NCBI GenBank assembly: GCA_018398575.1 | Contig: JAGTXZ010000010.1 | Coordinates: forward strand, 558,001 to 622,000 | Length of the DNA stretch: 64,000 nt | DNA from: Ampelomyces quisqualis | Taxonomy: Eukaryota; Ascomycota; Dothideomycetes; Pleosporales; Phaeosphaeriaceae | Direction of reading: 5' to 3' | Shown here: positions 1 to 9,809 of the stretch, piece by piece | How the letters are laid out: each line of letters starts with the position of its first letter | How positions within the stretch are numbered: position 1 is the first letter of the stretch | Translations under genes and position numbers: made by a program | The notes under the pieces: generated by a model | What the model saw: the letters and a program-made list of their open reading frames with translations, nothing else | What the model was told of the DNA's origin: nothing | Database searches by the model: none

Positions 1-309
1 TATTAAGCACAGCTTACAACCTATAGGATTTGACTTTCTGCCTGTTATTAGTAGTTAAGGTTAAACTAGTATTATCCTAGAGAGATCTAACAACAGCAGA
101 ATAACGCTAAACAGTTCTAGTATCTGCGTTTTATCTGCTACTACATTACTAATAGAAATATTAGCTTTAGATTAAAGTTAGTAGCTACTTGTCTACAAAA
201 TATATGTTTTCTAGAACTATCTAAGTTATATCTTAGCTAACTAGCATAGTTAACGTTTAAGACAGAGGCTGCAGCTATACGCTATATAAAGGATAACTAT
301 GCCTACTAT

Positions 310-361
310 GTACGCACTAGACCTGTCTTAGATTAATCTATAGCACTAACACTACTCTTAG
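310..361 (+). other. intron-like module (52 nt)
   Basis: The module starts GTACGC, contains TAGACCTGTCTTAG, a CTAAC branch-like site and ends CTTAG. It belongs to the family described at 12,894-12,946 and lies left of the retrotransposon, so the family predates the insertion. Confidence 0.6.
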
Positions 362-406
362 TATAAAGAGGTAGAATATTTAGAAGTTGTTTAGGTCTCT
401 AGAGAG

Positions 407-411
407 GCCTT
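407..411. repeat. target-site duplication, left copy (GCCTT)
   Basis: The five bases GCCTT lie directly outside the left LTR and recur as GCCTT directly outside the right LTR at 7508-7512. A 5-bp duplication is usual for Ty3/gypsy integrases, so both element ends are intact and unrearranged. Confidence 0.95.
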
Positions 412-710
412 TGTAACAACGCAGGTAGGTATAGCTATTAGGATTAAATTAGATATGTATTAGAGGCATATAGAAGTGCGTGTTGTATCAGAGATTCTAG
501 ATTGGCTATACACCTATAGGTCTTGTACAGAAGGACAAGAGAAACTTGTCTTCTATCTATGCTATAGGCTTATATTTATAGTAGGCGTAGCAGCTGAGTT
601 AGAGCGCTGTTAGAGCGCTTTTAGTCCTAATCTACTAGCTCTCTACATAATCTGTTACTAAGCCTTTATAAGGTATTAGATGTAACATGTGTTTGCATGT
701 GCTTGTTACA
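412..710 (-). repeat. LTR, left copy (3' LTR of the element)
   Basis: This 299-bp terminal repeat starts TGTAACA and ends TGTTACA, an inverted pair. It matches 7209-7507 without gaps; I count 11 differences, all transitions. Because the element is coded on the minus strand, this is its 3' LTR. Near its middle lies AGGACAAG, loop AGAAA, then CTTGTCTT, a nearly perfect hairpin. Confidence 0.97.
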
Positions 711-715
711 TTACC

Positions 716-726
716 CTCCTTTTTGA
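716..726 (-). other. polypurine tract
   Basis: On the minus strand the bases next to the 3' LTR read AAAAAGGAGGG followed by TAA and the LTR start. This is the expected position and composition of the plus-strand primer of an LTR retrotransposon. Confidence 0.8.
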
Positions 727-1859
727 AATTAATAGTCTCTATTAATTGGGTCTGTATTGGTGTTGTTTTAGATACCTCTCTAAATTGTTATAAACTCTTA
801 TTTACCTTAAGTTTATTTTGGGATAACATAATGTAGCTGTTTGTTGTTGTTTTGATTAGCGCGCTAGCGCGTTTAACGTTCCTAACTTTACCTTAAGCTT
901 TTTAAGTATATATACAAGGCTAGCTCTCTAGTATACTGCTTTTCTACACTCTCCTCCTTACGTTTGTATACCTAAAGCTATCTAAGCCTTATCCTTTCTT
1001 AATTACTAGCTAACTATATAGTAGATACACACAATACCTATTCCTATCCCTCTTAGGGCTTATCTCCTAGCCTATTAGGTTGTTTGCCTGTAGGCTGCAA
1101 GGGCTTTTGCCTGCGGCTATTTTAATATTAAGTTTAGATTCTATTTAGATGTGTCTAAGAAGTGTGCTTATTGCATACTCTTAAATAAGAAGTGTTACTT
1201 AGTTCCCCTATATGTAGGCTAGGAGTATAATAGCCTCTTTAGGGCCCTTAACTGCAGGTTTACTGCCTTAGGTAGAGACAAGTCTAATAAGGTAGTATTA
1301 GAGCAGGAGGCTGCTGTTAAGGAGGCAGCGTTTTAGTTAGCTGCTGTTGTGCAAGTAGGCACTGCACAAGTAGCTAATATAAATAACGCTAACTTGTTAG
1401 TTAGCGCTTATTACTAGAGGGAGGAGCTGGCTAGGAAGGTTAGGGTAATAGCTAAAGAGGTTAGGTTGCTTAGGAAAAGTACAGTAGGGTTAACTAGTAT
1501 AGTTGCTTAGCTAGTAGATGTTATAATAGCATTAAGAGCTAATTAGTTAGCAGAGTAAAAGGAGGCGCAAAAGGCAGCGCTAGAGGCTAGTACTTGCAGT
1601 AAGTAGAGCTAGAACAGAGGACTACTAGGTAGTGCGTTAGTGTCTGCACCTAGAGATTTAGACAATTAAGAACGTCCTACTAGTAGCAATAACAGTCTGC
1701 TGTTAGATCTAATAGAAGAGTAAGACTCTTATTGTTAATAGCTGTTACCTACTAGTGTAGTAGTTGCAATATTAAGTTTAATTTCCTTAACATAATTGTC
1801 TTGTAATGCTGTAAGATCTTTAACTTCTTTTTCCTATGCTGTAATCTATTTGGCTAACG

Positions 1860-4800
1860 CTTGTAGAGGTCCTAGCTGTTTTAGATAGCGTTTATAGAAT
1901 ACTTGTAACATGTGTAAGGCGCCTATAAAGTTTAAGGCATTGTACTAGGTAGGGTTAGGATTATAGCCTACCTATTTTACACAATACTTTAGGATAGAGC
2001 AGTATAGCTTGCTAGCTAGGATCTCTTTAACTTCCTATTCTTTAACGCCTTAAATTAGGATGCTAGATAGGTTTAGGCTTAGCTAACTAGCTAGGGGGTT
2101 ATTAGAGTCCTTGCAGAGGACATCTAGAGCAAACACGTTATAGATCTTAGATCTTTTAGGTAGCTTTAGTCAAAATAAATGGCTAACTTGTTCTAGAACT
2201 TTAAAGGGGCCTTCCTACAATTTAGTGAGTTTGCGACTTAGGCAGGTAACAGATAGGTTTTAGGTTAAGAGGTAAACCTTGTTACCTACTGCCTAATTAA
2301 CAGGTTAACAATATTTGTTTACTTTAGCAGCTATTTGTTACTGCGCCTTCTCTATATTGTCTTTAGCTGTACACTAGGCTTTATGCATGTAGGTAGCTAA
2401 GCTTAAGGTATCCTTAACGTTTACATCTTTGTGTTTTAAAGGAGATAATGCCTAATCCTAGCTTTATTGTAGTTTAGATCCAAACAGAAGCTAGTACAGT
2501 GCTATACTAATTGCGGAGTGTAGCAGTGTAGCTTAAGCTTAATTGATTATTAGCAAGAGGTTACTCTAGTTGTCCTAGTAGTAGAATACAAAGGGCCTTA
2601 ATTGTTAATTAATATACTTGTTTATAATCTTAGTTTGTCTATTAGTTTGTTTATAGTAGGCTGTAGAAAGCTTAATTTGCACGCCTAGGATCTTGCAGAA
2701 CTTAGACTAGAATCAAGACACAAACTAGAGGCTGCAGTTAGACACTATGCTTTTGGGCGTGTAACCAAATTAGTATACCTATTAGATAAACAAATAAGCT
2801 ATTTCCTAGGCGTTAATAGTCTTGTAACACAGGATAGAGATAGCTTGCTTTGATAGGCAATTAATAATAACTATAATTTAATTATAGCTATACTAATCAG
2901 TTAGGAATGTCTTAAAATCTATACACAAATGCTGCATAGGCCTATTAGGAATTAGTAACAGATAGAGGAACCCTTGGGATTAAAGCTGTCTTAGATAGGA
3001 TCTTTAACAGGAAACGCAGTTTCGTACATAGCGTTTGTATATAGCCTCTATGCCTTTCTAGTAGTATTGCTAAGCTAGAAGCTAATACGTCTTTGTAGCG
3101 CTTAGGTAGGCAGTAGATACTTAATTGTAAGCTTCTCTAATTAGTTAAGTGCACAAAGGGGAATCCCTAGGTACACATAGGCGTAAGTAATACAGCAGTA
3201 GTCCTTCTTAGATATAATATGGCTGTGGTAGCGTAAGGCGTTCTTCTTTGAAGAAGCGGCGATTCTCTGCTAACAGGGCTTTAATTAGTTCTAACAAGTT
3301 AAGATTTAGAGGGGCACTAATAGATTAGACTAAAATAGCTAAAACATTAATCTCTAGCTGGTTACAGACGTAGTTCTAAGCTAGTTTAGAGTTGACTAGA
3401 GGGTTTAGGCGTTTAGGTCCTAGAAGTACACAGGATCTATTGTCTTGTTAGGCAGCCTTAACCTTGCTAACGTCCTGTTTCCTTTAGCTTAGGATATTAG
3501 CTTGCTTGTTAAGCTTGCTAGGCGTGTACTTAATGCGGAAATTAAAAAGGGCAATAATCTCTGCCTATTGTGCTTAACGTGTATTAAGAACCTTAGTAGT
3601 TATAAAGTATTCTAAGGAGCAGTAATCTAAATACACCTGGATTCAACTCTATATAGAGGTAAGTTCAGCTCTCTACTTTTTAAACGCTTTTAGGATAGTA
3701 AAAAGTTCTTTGTTATGTATTTCTTAATTAAGCTTAGCCCTAGATAGGGTGTAACTATAGAAGGCTACAGAATACTACTTATTGTTAGGGTGCTTCTAAG
3801 AGAGTACTCCTGCTATTACTCTATCTAACGCGTTAGTTTCTAACTTTATGTTATACTTAAGATAGAAATAAGATAGCGTAGGAATAGCTAGAAGTAAGGC
3901 TTTAATCTGATTAAAAGCCTGTTGGCAGTCTGTAGTCTATTTAAACAGTGTAGAGGGACTTTGAAGCTTTAGGATTAGTTTGGCTACACAAGAGAAATCC
4001 TTAATAAACTGTTAATAGAAACTAGCAAAACTAAGAAATAACTTAACGCTAGTAACTGTAGTAGGTTTAGCCTAGTTTTAGAGTGCCTTTACCTTGTTAG
4101 GGTTAACTTTAGTGCCCTAGTTTGTTAAAACGTAGCCTAGATACTTTGTGCAGGTTACATAGAATTTACTCTTCTAAATGTCTACTTGGAGTCCTGCAGT
4201 GCGTAGGCGCTCCAAGACCTTTTAGACGTATTCCTAATGTAAGTTTATATCCTCTAAGTAGATTAGGATGTTGTTAAGATACGCAATGCAGAAATTGTTA
4301 AGATAATTAATTAGTATATTGTTTATGTAGCGCTAATACGTTGCTAGCCTATTACATAAGCCAAAAGGGAGAACCTTACACTTGTATATACTATAACAGG
4401 TCCAAAAGGTAGTATACTCTTTAGAGTTAGAATCTATACAAATTTTGTTAAAGGCGGCCTAGATGTTAAACTTAGTAAAGATCTTAGCTTTAGAGGGACG
4501 TAATAGCAGCTTATTAATGCAAGGGATTAGATAGACGTCCTTGCGCGTAAGAGCGTTAATCTTCTAGTAGTCTACACAGATGCGTATATCTCTATTTGGT
4601 TTGCGTATATAGAGAATAGGTAAAGCAAAAGGGCTTTGGCTAGCCTTAATAAAACCCTTCTAAAGGTGTTCTTAGACGTAGGCCTTAGTAGCTTTAAGCT
4701 CCTCCTGATTCTGCTTGTACAGGGAACTAAACGCATTTGGTAATAGTTCTTTAAGGACAATTTTGTAATTATATAGACAGTAAGGAGGCAATTGATTAGC

Positions 4801-6900
4801 TGCTAACTTGCTAAATACATCCTAATACTAGGAGTAGTAGGTAGGTAATCTCTTATCTAATTGGCTTTGATTGTTAGCGTTGTCCTTAGAGGCAAGGATC
4901 CTGTTAATCTTATAGAGGCTTGTTGTAAAGAACTTGTTCTAGGGCTTCTTTATAATAAAGTAAAATGCATTAGCAGAAATAAGAGCTATGCAGGTGCTTA
5001 GAGAGGATTTAGACTCTAAGCAGGTTTACTTGGTTGGGGTATAAGGAATCTCTGAGATTTTTTAGGCTAATAGAAGCTTTAAGCATCTCTTGATATAATA
5101 AATAGAAGAAGAAGAACAGTAAGAACTGTTTTAGATATAATAGTCTTCTTTCTCCTATAGAGCGTTGCGTTGTTGCACATTAAGATAGACAGTAGCTAGC
5201 ACTGTAGCTTAATGTAGAATAGTAGGAATAGAGGGTAAAGGATTGTATAAACAGGGGTACTTGGATAGCCAAATAAACTGTAACCTATCTGTGTCTAATT
5301 GAATCTTAAATTGTCTTAACTATTAGAGGCTAAGTATACAATTCTGAGACCTAAGATTAAGGATAAGAAATAGACAGTTCAAAATCTTTTGGCTATTAAT
5401 ATTCAAGTGTAGTCAAATATATTAAGTAACTGAAGAAGTAATCTAATTCTTAAAGCCGCGCACCTAAACCTAGAAGGGGAGCTTCTAGATAGGTTGCTGC
5501 AAGGCTTTAGAAACAGATAAAACAATTTATAAATTCAAAAATAGGAAACCTTAAGCACTAGTGTTAACAAGAGTATTAAGGCGTAAACTAAGGCCTTGGT
5601 TGTAAAGAAGCGTAGGCATAAGGAAATAGGGACTGCAAAACAAATAGGAAAGGTTAAGGTAGGATAGATTGTAACAGCTTAGGCCTAGGGAGGAGTGTTC
5701 TTCTAGGCGCTTCTGTTTCCTATATAATATACCTCCTGATTGGGTTGCTCTTAAGCATCTTTATACTTATCTACTTCTATAGCTTTAATCTAACGCACAT
5801 AAGGCTTTGTGCAGTTACTAGAGTAGTGTTCTAGCTTACTGCAATTGTAATAACTACTAGGGGTCTTTTGTTGTTCTAGCTTAGGAGTCTTTGTAGGAAG
5901 ACGCACTGTTGTAGATTAATAGGCTGGCGCAGAATTTGTTAGAGCGTTAGTAGTAGTAGTCTAATTTAGCTCTAAATTCTGTTGTAGGGCTAACCTAATT
6001 GGTAACTTAGCAGCAGCTAGTGTTATGCTTAGTGTAGGGTTGTTCTTCTGCTCTATATTGTATGTAGTAAGGTGTTCTACTATCTAATTAAATAAGTTCT
6101 TCTATTAGTGCCTAAATCCTAGGTTAGGGGCTTGCAACCCTAGCGTAATCTTAGTCTACAAGTAGTAAAACTACTCTAAAGGGGGTACTTGTCTCTTAAC
6201 TGCAGAACTTAAAAACCTAGCTTTAAATAAGAGAAACGTTTCCTCCTTTATTATCTGTAATTAATTAAACGCTGCACAGCTTTCAGCTACCTTGTTGCCT
6301 GTAATAAAATAGGACTTAAGTAGCTTAACTATTTGCTTAGCGTTCTGGAATTGCTCTTGATTAGTATCTAATAAATATTGTAGCTTAAGATAGCCCTTGG
6401 CTAATCCTGTAGTGTAGCCCTATACTAAGGCTATGCGTTGTCTTTTGGTCCAATAGTAATCTAAGTTGATTTTAAGTTAATCCTAGATTAAGGCCTGCTA
6501 TTAGCAGAAGGTAGGATCTTTTCTATCGCTAAGATTGTCTATATTAGGCGTTTTCTTAGATTGTTAAAGTTAGCAAGAGCTCTTATAGTGATGTAAGTAC
6601 TTAGATGTAGAGCTGTTAGATAAACAGCAGGGTGCAGAATTATTCTAGGGTAATTTAGTAGTAGGTAGAGGCTTGTCTGGTCCTACTAACAGAGTTAGTC
6701 CTTTCTTAAGGGAATTAATTTCTGCTAGAGCCTGTTTTAAATCTTGTTGTAATTAATTAACTTCTATTTAGGTAGAGGTTAGATTTAGTGCAGCTCTAGA
6801 CTAAGGGGGTTTCTTAGTGTCTGTCTTTTTTGCTTTGGCACTCTGTTGCTAGGTTGTTACAGTTAATATAGAGTCGTCTCAGGAGAAGGCTCCTGGGGTT
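1860..6900 (-). pseudogene. gag-pol remnant of the chromovirus
   Basis: Reading the minus strand through stops gives the usual Ty3/gypsy polyprotein. The zinc knuckle near 5800 reads YYNC...H...C, with the first ligand Cys now Tyr. RT has a GFIKASQSPFALPILYI block, then CVDY-stop-KINALTRKD, then FCIAYLNNILIYLEDI, where both catalytic Asp of YLDD are Asn. The two Asp-to-Asn changes fit GA to AA in the contexts TGA and CGA, the same pyrimidine-G-purine context lost in the flanks. RNase H (YTLSRAKLN) and a chromodomain (VK-stop-VGYNPNPT) follow. The integrase lies around 2400-3300 but is too broken for me to place its catalytic residues. There is no continuous frame. Confidence 0.88.
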
Positions 6901-7188
6901 GGTTCTTTAGGGGGAGTTATTAGCGTTGCCTCTAATACTCCTAGGTTATTAATAGTCTCTAAGTTTCTATCGTAGCGCTAAACGCAACTTTTCCAAAGTA
7001 ATCCTAACTGTTGTGTTGATAGGAAGATCTAAACCTAAAGGCTTTAGCTGTTAGGAGATCTAAGGGATCCTAACTGTGTTTAATAGATTTGAGGTTGCAA
7101 ACAGATCCAATTCAGATAGGGTTCTGGACGTTTTAACGCAATCTTTTCAAAAGTAAATAGCAATATTATCTAAATACTATTACTAGCA

Positions 7189-7208
7189 GGACAAAGTTTC
7201 TCTTGTAA
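7189..7208 (-). other. primer binding site of self-priming type
   Basis: The bases directly inside the element's 5' LTR read, on the plus strand, GGACAAAGTTTCTCTTGT. On the minus strand the LTR itself contains GGACAAGTTTCTCTTGT (7329-7349), the same sequence minus one A. The PBS is therefore complementary to the element's own transcript instead of an obvious tRNA end. Self-priming of this kind is known for the Tf1/sushi group of Ty3/gypsy elements. Assignment to that mechanism is inference. Confidence 0.65.
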
Positions 7209-7507
7209 TGTAACAACGCAGGTAGGTACAGCTATTAGGATTAAATTAGATACGTATCAGAGGCATATAGGAGTGCGTGTTATATTAGAGATTCTGGATT
7301 AGCTATACACCTATAGGTCTTGTACAGAAGGACAAGAGAAACTTGTCCTCTATCTATGCTATAGGCTTATATTTATAGTAGGCGTAGCAGCTGAGTTAGA
7401 GCGCTGTTAAAGCGCTTTTAGTCCTAATCTGCTAGCTCTCTACATAATCTGTTACTAAGCCTTTATAAGGTATTAGATGTAACATGTGTTTGCATGTGCT
7501 TGTTACA
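7209..7507 (-). repeat. LTR, right copy (5' LTR of the element)
   Basis: The 299-bp repeat has TGTAACA/TGTTACA ends and is gap-free against 412-710 with 11 transitions. It carries a perfect 8-bp stem (AGGACAAG 7329-7336, loop AGAAA, CTTGTCCT 7342-7349), which overlaps the segment complementary to the primer site. As the element runs on the minus strand, the promoter should be here. Confidence 0.97.
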
Positions 7508-7512
7508 GCCTT
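7508..7512. repeat. target-site duplication, right copy (GCCTT)
   Basis: GCCTT follows the right LTR and matches 407-411. Removing the element would rejoin 411 to 7513 and restore the older host sequence. Confidence 0.95.
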
Positions 7513-7620
7513 AGTTTATCTAGACATCCTGCAGGGTTTTAATAGTGTATAATTTAGATTTAACCTAGTTACTACTACACTTACTACTACATAGAATACT
7601 ATACAGCTATTAGAAACTAT

Positions 7621-8112
7621 ACTTACGCTATTCTTAAAGCCTATAAGCGCTCTAGTGCAACTGCAAAGTTAACTAAGACTTATCCTACTCTTAGTAATAT
7701 TCTACTCCCTCCTTACGTTAGTAAACTAGAAGCAAAGACTATATATATAGGTAGCATCTTAGTTAAGTTCTAGTTAATCTATTAGGATGTACTAAATAAG
7801 AAACTACTTAGTAAGCGTGCACAGAGGCAACTTAAAGCTAAGGCTAAAGAGAAAGAAGCACTAGACCTTATAGTTAAGGTTAGTAAACTACCTAGAATTA
7901 TCTTAGATATTTCTAACTTATTTCTCTAGAAAGCTAGGGTTAATAAGGACAGGTTACCTCTCTATATCCTTAATAGCCTTAACGTACATAAAGACCTAAC
8001 TTAGTTTAATCTCTATTAATACCTTGCTAGAACTTTCTAAACACTAATATGTTGCTATACTCTATAGGCTAACATAGTTAACCTTGCAGTAGCTGCACTA
8101 AACTCTACAAAA
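7621..8112 (+). pseudogene. decayed exon, product not recognised
   Basis: One plus-strand frame of 164 codons reads as a normal protein apart from seven stops (five TAG, two TAA, no TGA), mostly where Trp or Gln would be expected after YCR loss. It includes TYAILKAYKRSSATAK, a basic Lys/Arg-rich stretch (KKLLSKRAQRQLKAKAKEKE) and a more hydrophobic C-terminal part. It runs directly into a GT donor at 8113 followed by a module with CTAAC. Local composition resembles a globular protein with a charged helix. I recognise no family. The first 110 bases after the retrotransposon (7513-7620) show no clear frame. Confidence 0.5.
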
Positions 8113-8252
8113 GTATAGTTTAGAATTATCTTAGACTAGTTAGCGCTAACTATATAAGCCTGCTTAGATATTTATAATAATAATAACTAATACTAATACT
8201 TTAACCTCTTTAGCTATAAAAATTAGTAAGTAGCTATTAACGTAGCAGATAA

Positions 8253-8302
8253 GTATAGTAGTACCTAGATCTATCTAAGATATATTACTAACGTTAACGT
8301 AG
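8253..8302 (+). other. intron-like module (50 nt)
   Basis: Donor GTATAG, internal TAGATCTATCTAAGATATAT, branch-like CTAAC and end CGTAG. It is followed by a readable plus-strand frame to about 8590 (for example KSVLREVAREVLRRSRRLA), which has only TAG/TAA stops. Confidence 0.5.
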
Positions 8303-8890
8303 AGTAGATAGAATTAAGAATTTAAAATAGATAGAAAAGCGTACTAAGAGAGGTAGCAAGAGAAGTTCTTAGAAGAAGCAGAAGGTTAGCGTATAAGTAT
8401 TCTACTAAAGATTTAACTAGAAAGTATCTTAAACCTACCTTAGGTAGTATAGCTGTGTAGTATATAGAAATACCTTATTTAACTAGTTCTACTCTATACT
8501 AAGTGCATATAGTAGTAGTATTAGGTTTAAACTAAGATTACTTTAAAATAAGTATAGGGTAGCAGAGCATATTTACACAGAAGTACCTATACTCTAAGAT
8601 CTAACCTAGTCTTATTTTAGTTGCTGTTAAGATTTAACTTAGTCTTATCCTAGTTACTGTTTACACTGTATTTAACGCTAGCCTAGCGCTAATATTTATT
8701 AATATTACCTTCTAATATCCTCTAACTCTACCTAACTACAACCTAACTATAACGCAACTTTGCCTTTTACTACCTTTACGCCTACCTTGTTACTGCTATT
8801 ACTCTATTACTACTGTTATTATTCTAGTTGTATCTAAGGCATATCTCTTACTACCTATATTATATCTAGACAATTATAGATTTCTATAAT

Positions 8891-9322
8891 CTATCTTAGT
8901 CTAGTCTAGCAACGTTAGAGGTATTCTCTTCTAATGCGCAATTATCTACTCTATCTACTACTTTACTGCAAGGTGTATCTATTACTAGCGCAGAACTTTC
9001 TTAGTCTAATCCTACTATTTCTACTCTAGTTTAGCCTAGTAGTGCTGTTACGCAAGATAACTGTAGTGTAGTTTCTAAGTTAGTAGAGCTATAACTAGAA
9101 GAAGATCTATCTTAGTCTAATCTAGCAACGTTAGCTCTGTTAACTCTTGTTGCGCAACTATCTACTCTATCTACTACCTTACTAGAAGGTGTATTAGTTA
9201 CTAGCGCAGAACCTTTTTAGTCTAATCCTGCTATTTCTGCTCTAGTTTAGCCTAGTAGTGCTGTTACGCAATATAACTATAGTGTAGTTTCTAGGTCTAT
9301 AGAGTTATAAGTTAGAGAAGAC
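8891..9322 (+). repeat. 216-bp tandem repeat inside a decayed coding frame
   Basis: Two head-to-tail copies (about 8891-9106 and 9107-9322) begin CTATCTTAGTCTA and share long blocks such as CAACTATCTACTCTATCT. The period is 216 bp, or 72 codons. In the plus frame both copies read as Ser/Thr-rich protein (AQLSTLSTTLL, SSAVTQDNCSVVS against SSAVTQYNYSVVS), and the stops are TAG/TAA at equivalent positions. The shared frame and shared stops indicate a duplication within a protein before decay. Confidence 0.8.
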
Positions 9323-9602
9323 GCAGGCAGCGCAAATACTACTAAAACCTATCTCTAGTTGCTTGTAACTTCTTCTAAGCGCTAGTTCTGCAATATCTTA
9401 CCTAACGCTTATGTCTATACTAACTTAATTGCAACTCTTACTATACCTTAGTCTTAGAAGATAACGTACACTATAAGTACAGTATTATTTTAGTCTATTC
9501 TTTACTAAATTTGTGTTAGAGTACCTATTAGCAGTATCTTACTTTCTCTACTAAGACTTGTCTAGAAGGTATACTATTTACACCTACTATAAATTATCCT
9601 AA

Positions 9603-9652
9603 GGTATACGTCCTTAAATACATCTTAGATAGATCCTAGTTAATAGTGTTTA
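9603..9652 (+). other. intron-like module (50 nt)
   Basis: Donor GTATACGT, internal ATCTTAGATAGATCCTAG, TTAAT near the end, acceptor TTTAG. The GTATACGT start is shared with the modules at 14,734 and 15,030. Confidence 0.55.
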
Positions 9653-9761
9653 GAATCTACTATAGAAGGTCTAGTTTTACTCTAAGAGCATTATTAATTA
9701 TATTGCAAATGTAAACATTTATTAACCTAGCTTTAAGCCTAATTACTATAGTAGCACAAAA

Positions 9762-9809
9762 GTATGTATAGAGTTATCTTAGTTAGTTCTTAGACTAATA
9801 GGCGTTTAG
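9762..9809 (+). other. intron-like module (48 nt)
   Basis: Donor GTATGT, internal AGTTATCTTAGTTAGTTC, branch-like CTAAT, acceptor TTTAG. About 109 nt of readable exon separates it from the module at 9603. Further members with the same plan lie at 9878-9924, 10,008-10,050, 10,640-10,688 and 10,789-10,838 (donors GTATAG, GTATAG, GTAAGC, GTAAGC). Confidence 0.55.

Larger units (their letters stand above)
412..7507 (-). mobile_element. full-length Ty3/gypsy chromovirus, inactivated
   Basis: The element is 7096 bp: two 299-bp LTRs flanked by GCCTT duplications and a mutated internal region read on the minus strand. In element order I recognise a CCHC-type zinc knuckle (around 5760-5850), reverse transcriptase (around 4200-4650, with the block ICVDY-stop-KINALTRKDVY), RNase H (around 3660-3780, EIHNKELFTILKAF) and a chromodomain-like C-terminus (around 1870-2010, VGYNPNPT-stop-YNALNF). 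The order RT, RNase H, integrase, chromodomain is that of Ty3/gypsy chromoviruses. Stops replace expected Trp residues (TGG to TAG), and the catalytic YLDD of RT reads YLNN. It retains more TGA/TGG than its surroundings (5 TGR against 11 TGY in 721-1020), so it inserted after the flanks were already mutated. Autonomous activity is excluded by the many stops. Confidence 0.95.

Noticed and set aside
4572..4760. 62-codon minus-strand ORF
   Set aside because: It overlaps the reverse transcriptase segment in a shifted frame; the meaningful frame there reads CVDY-stop-KINALTRKD.
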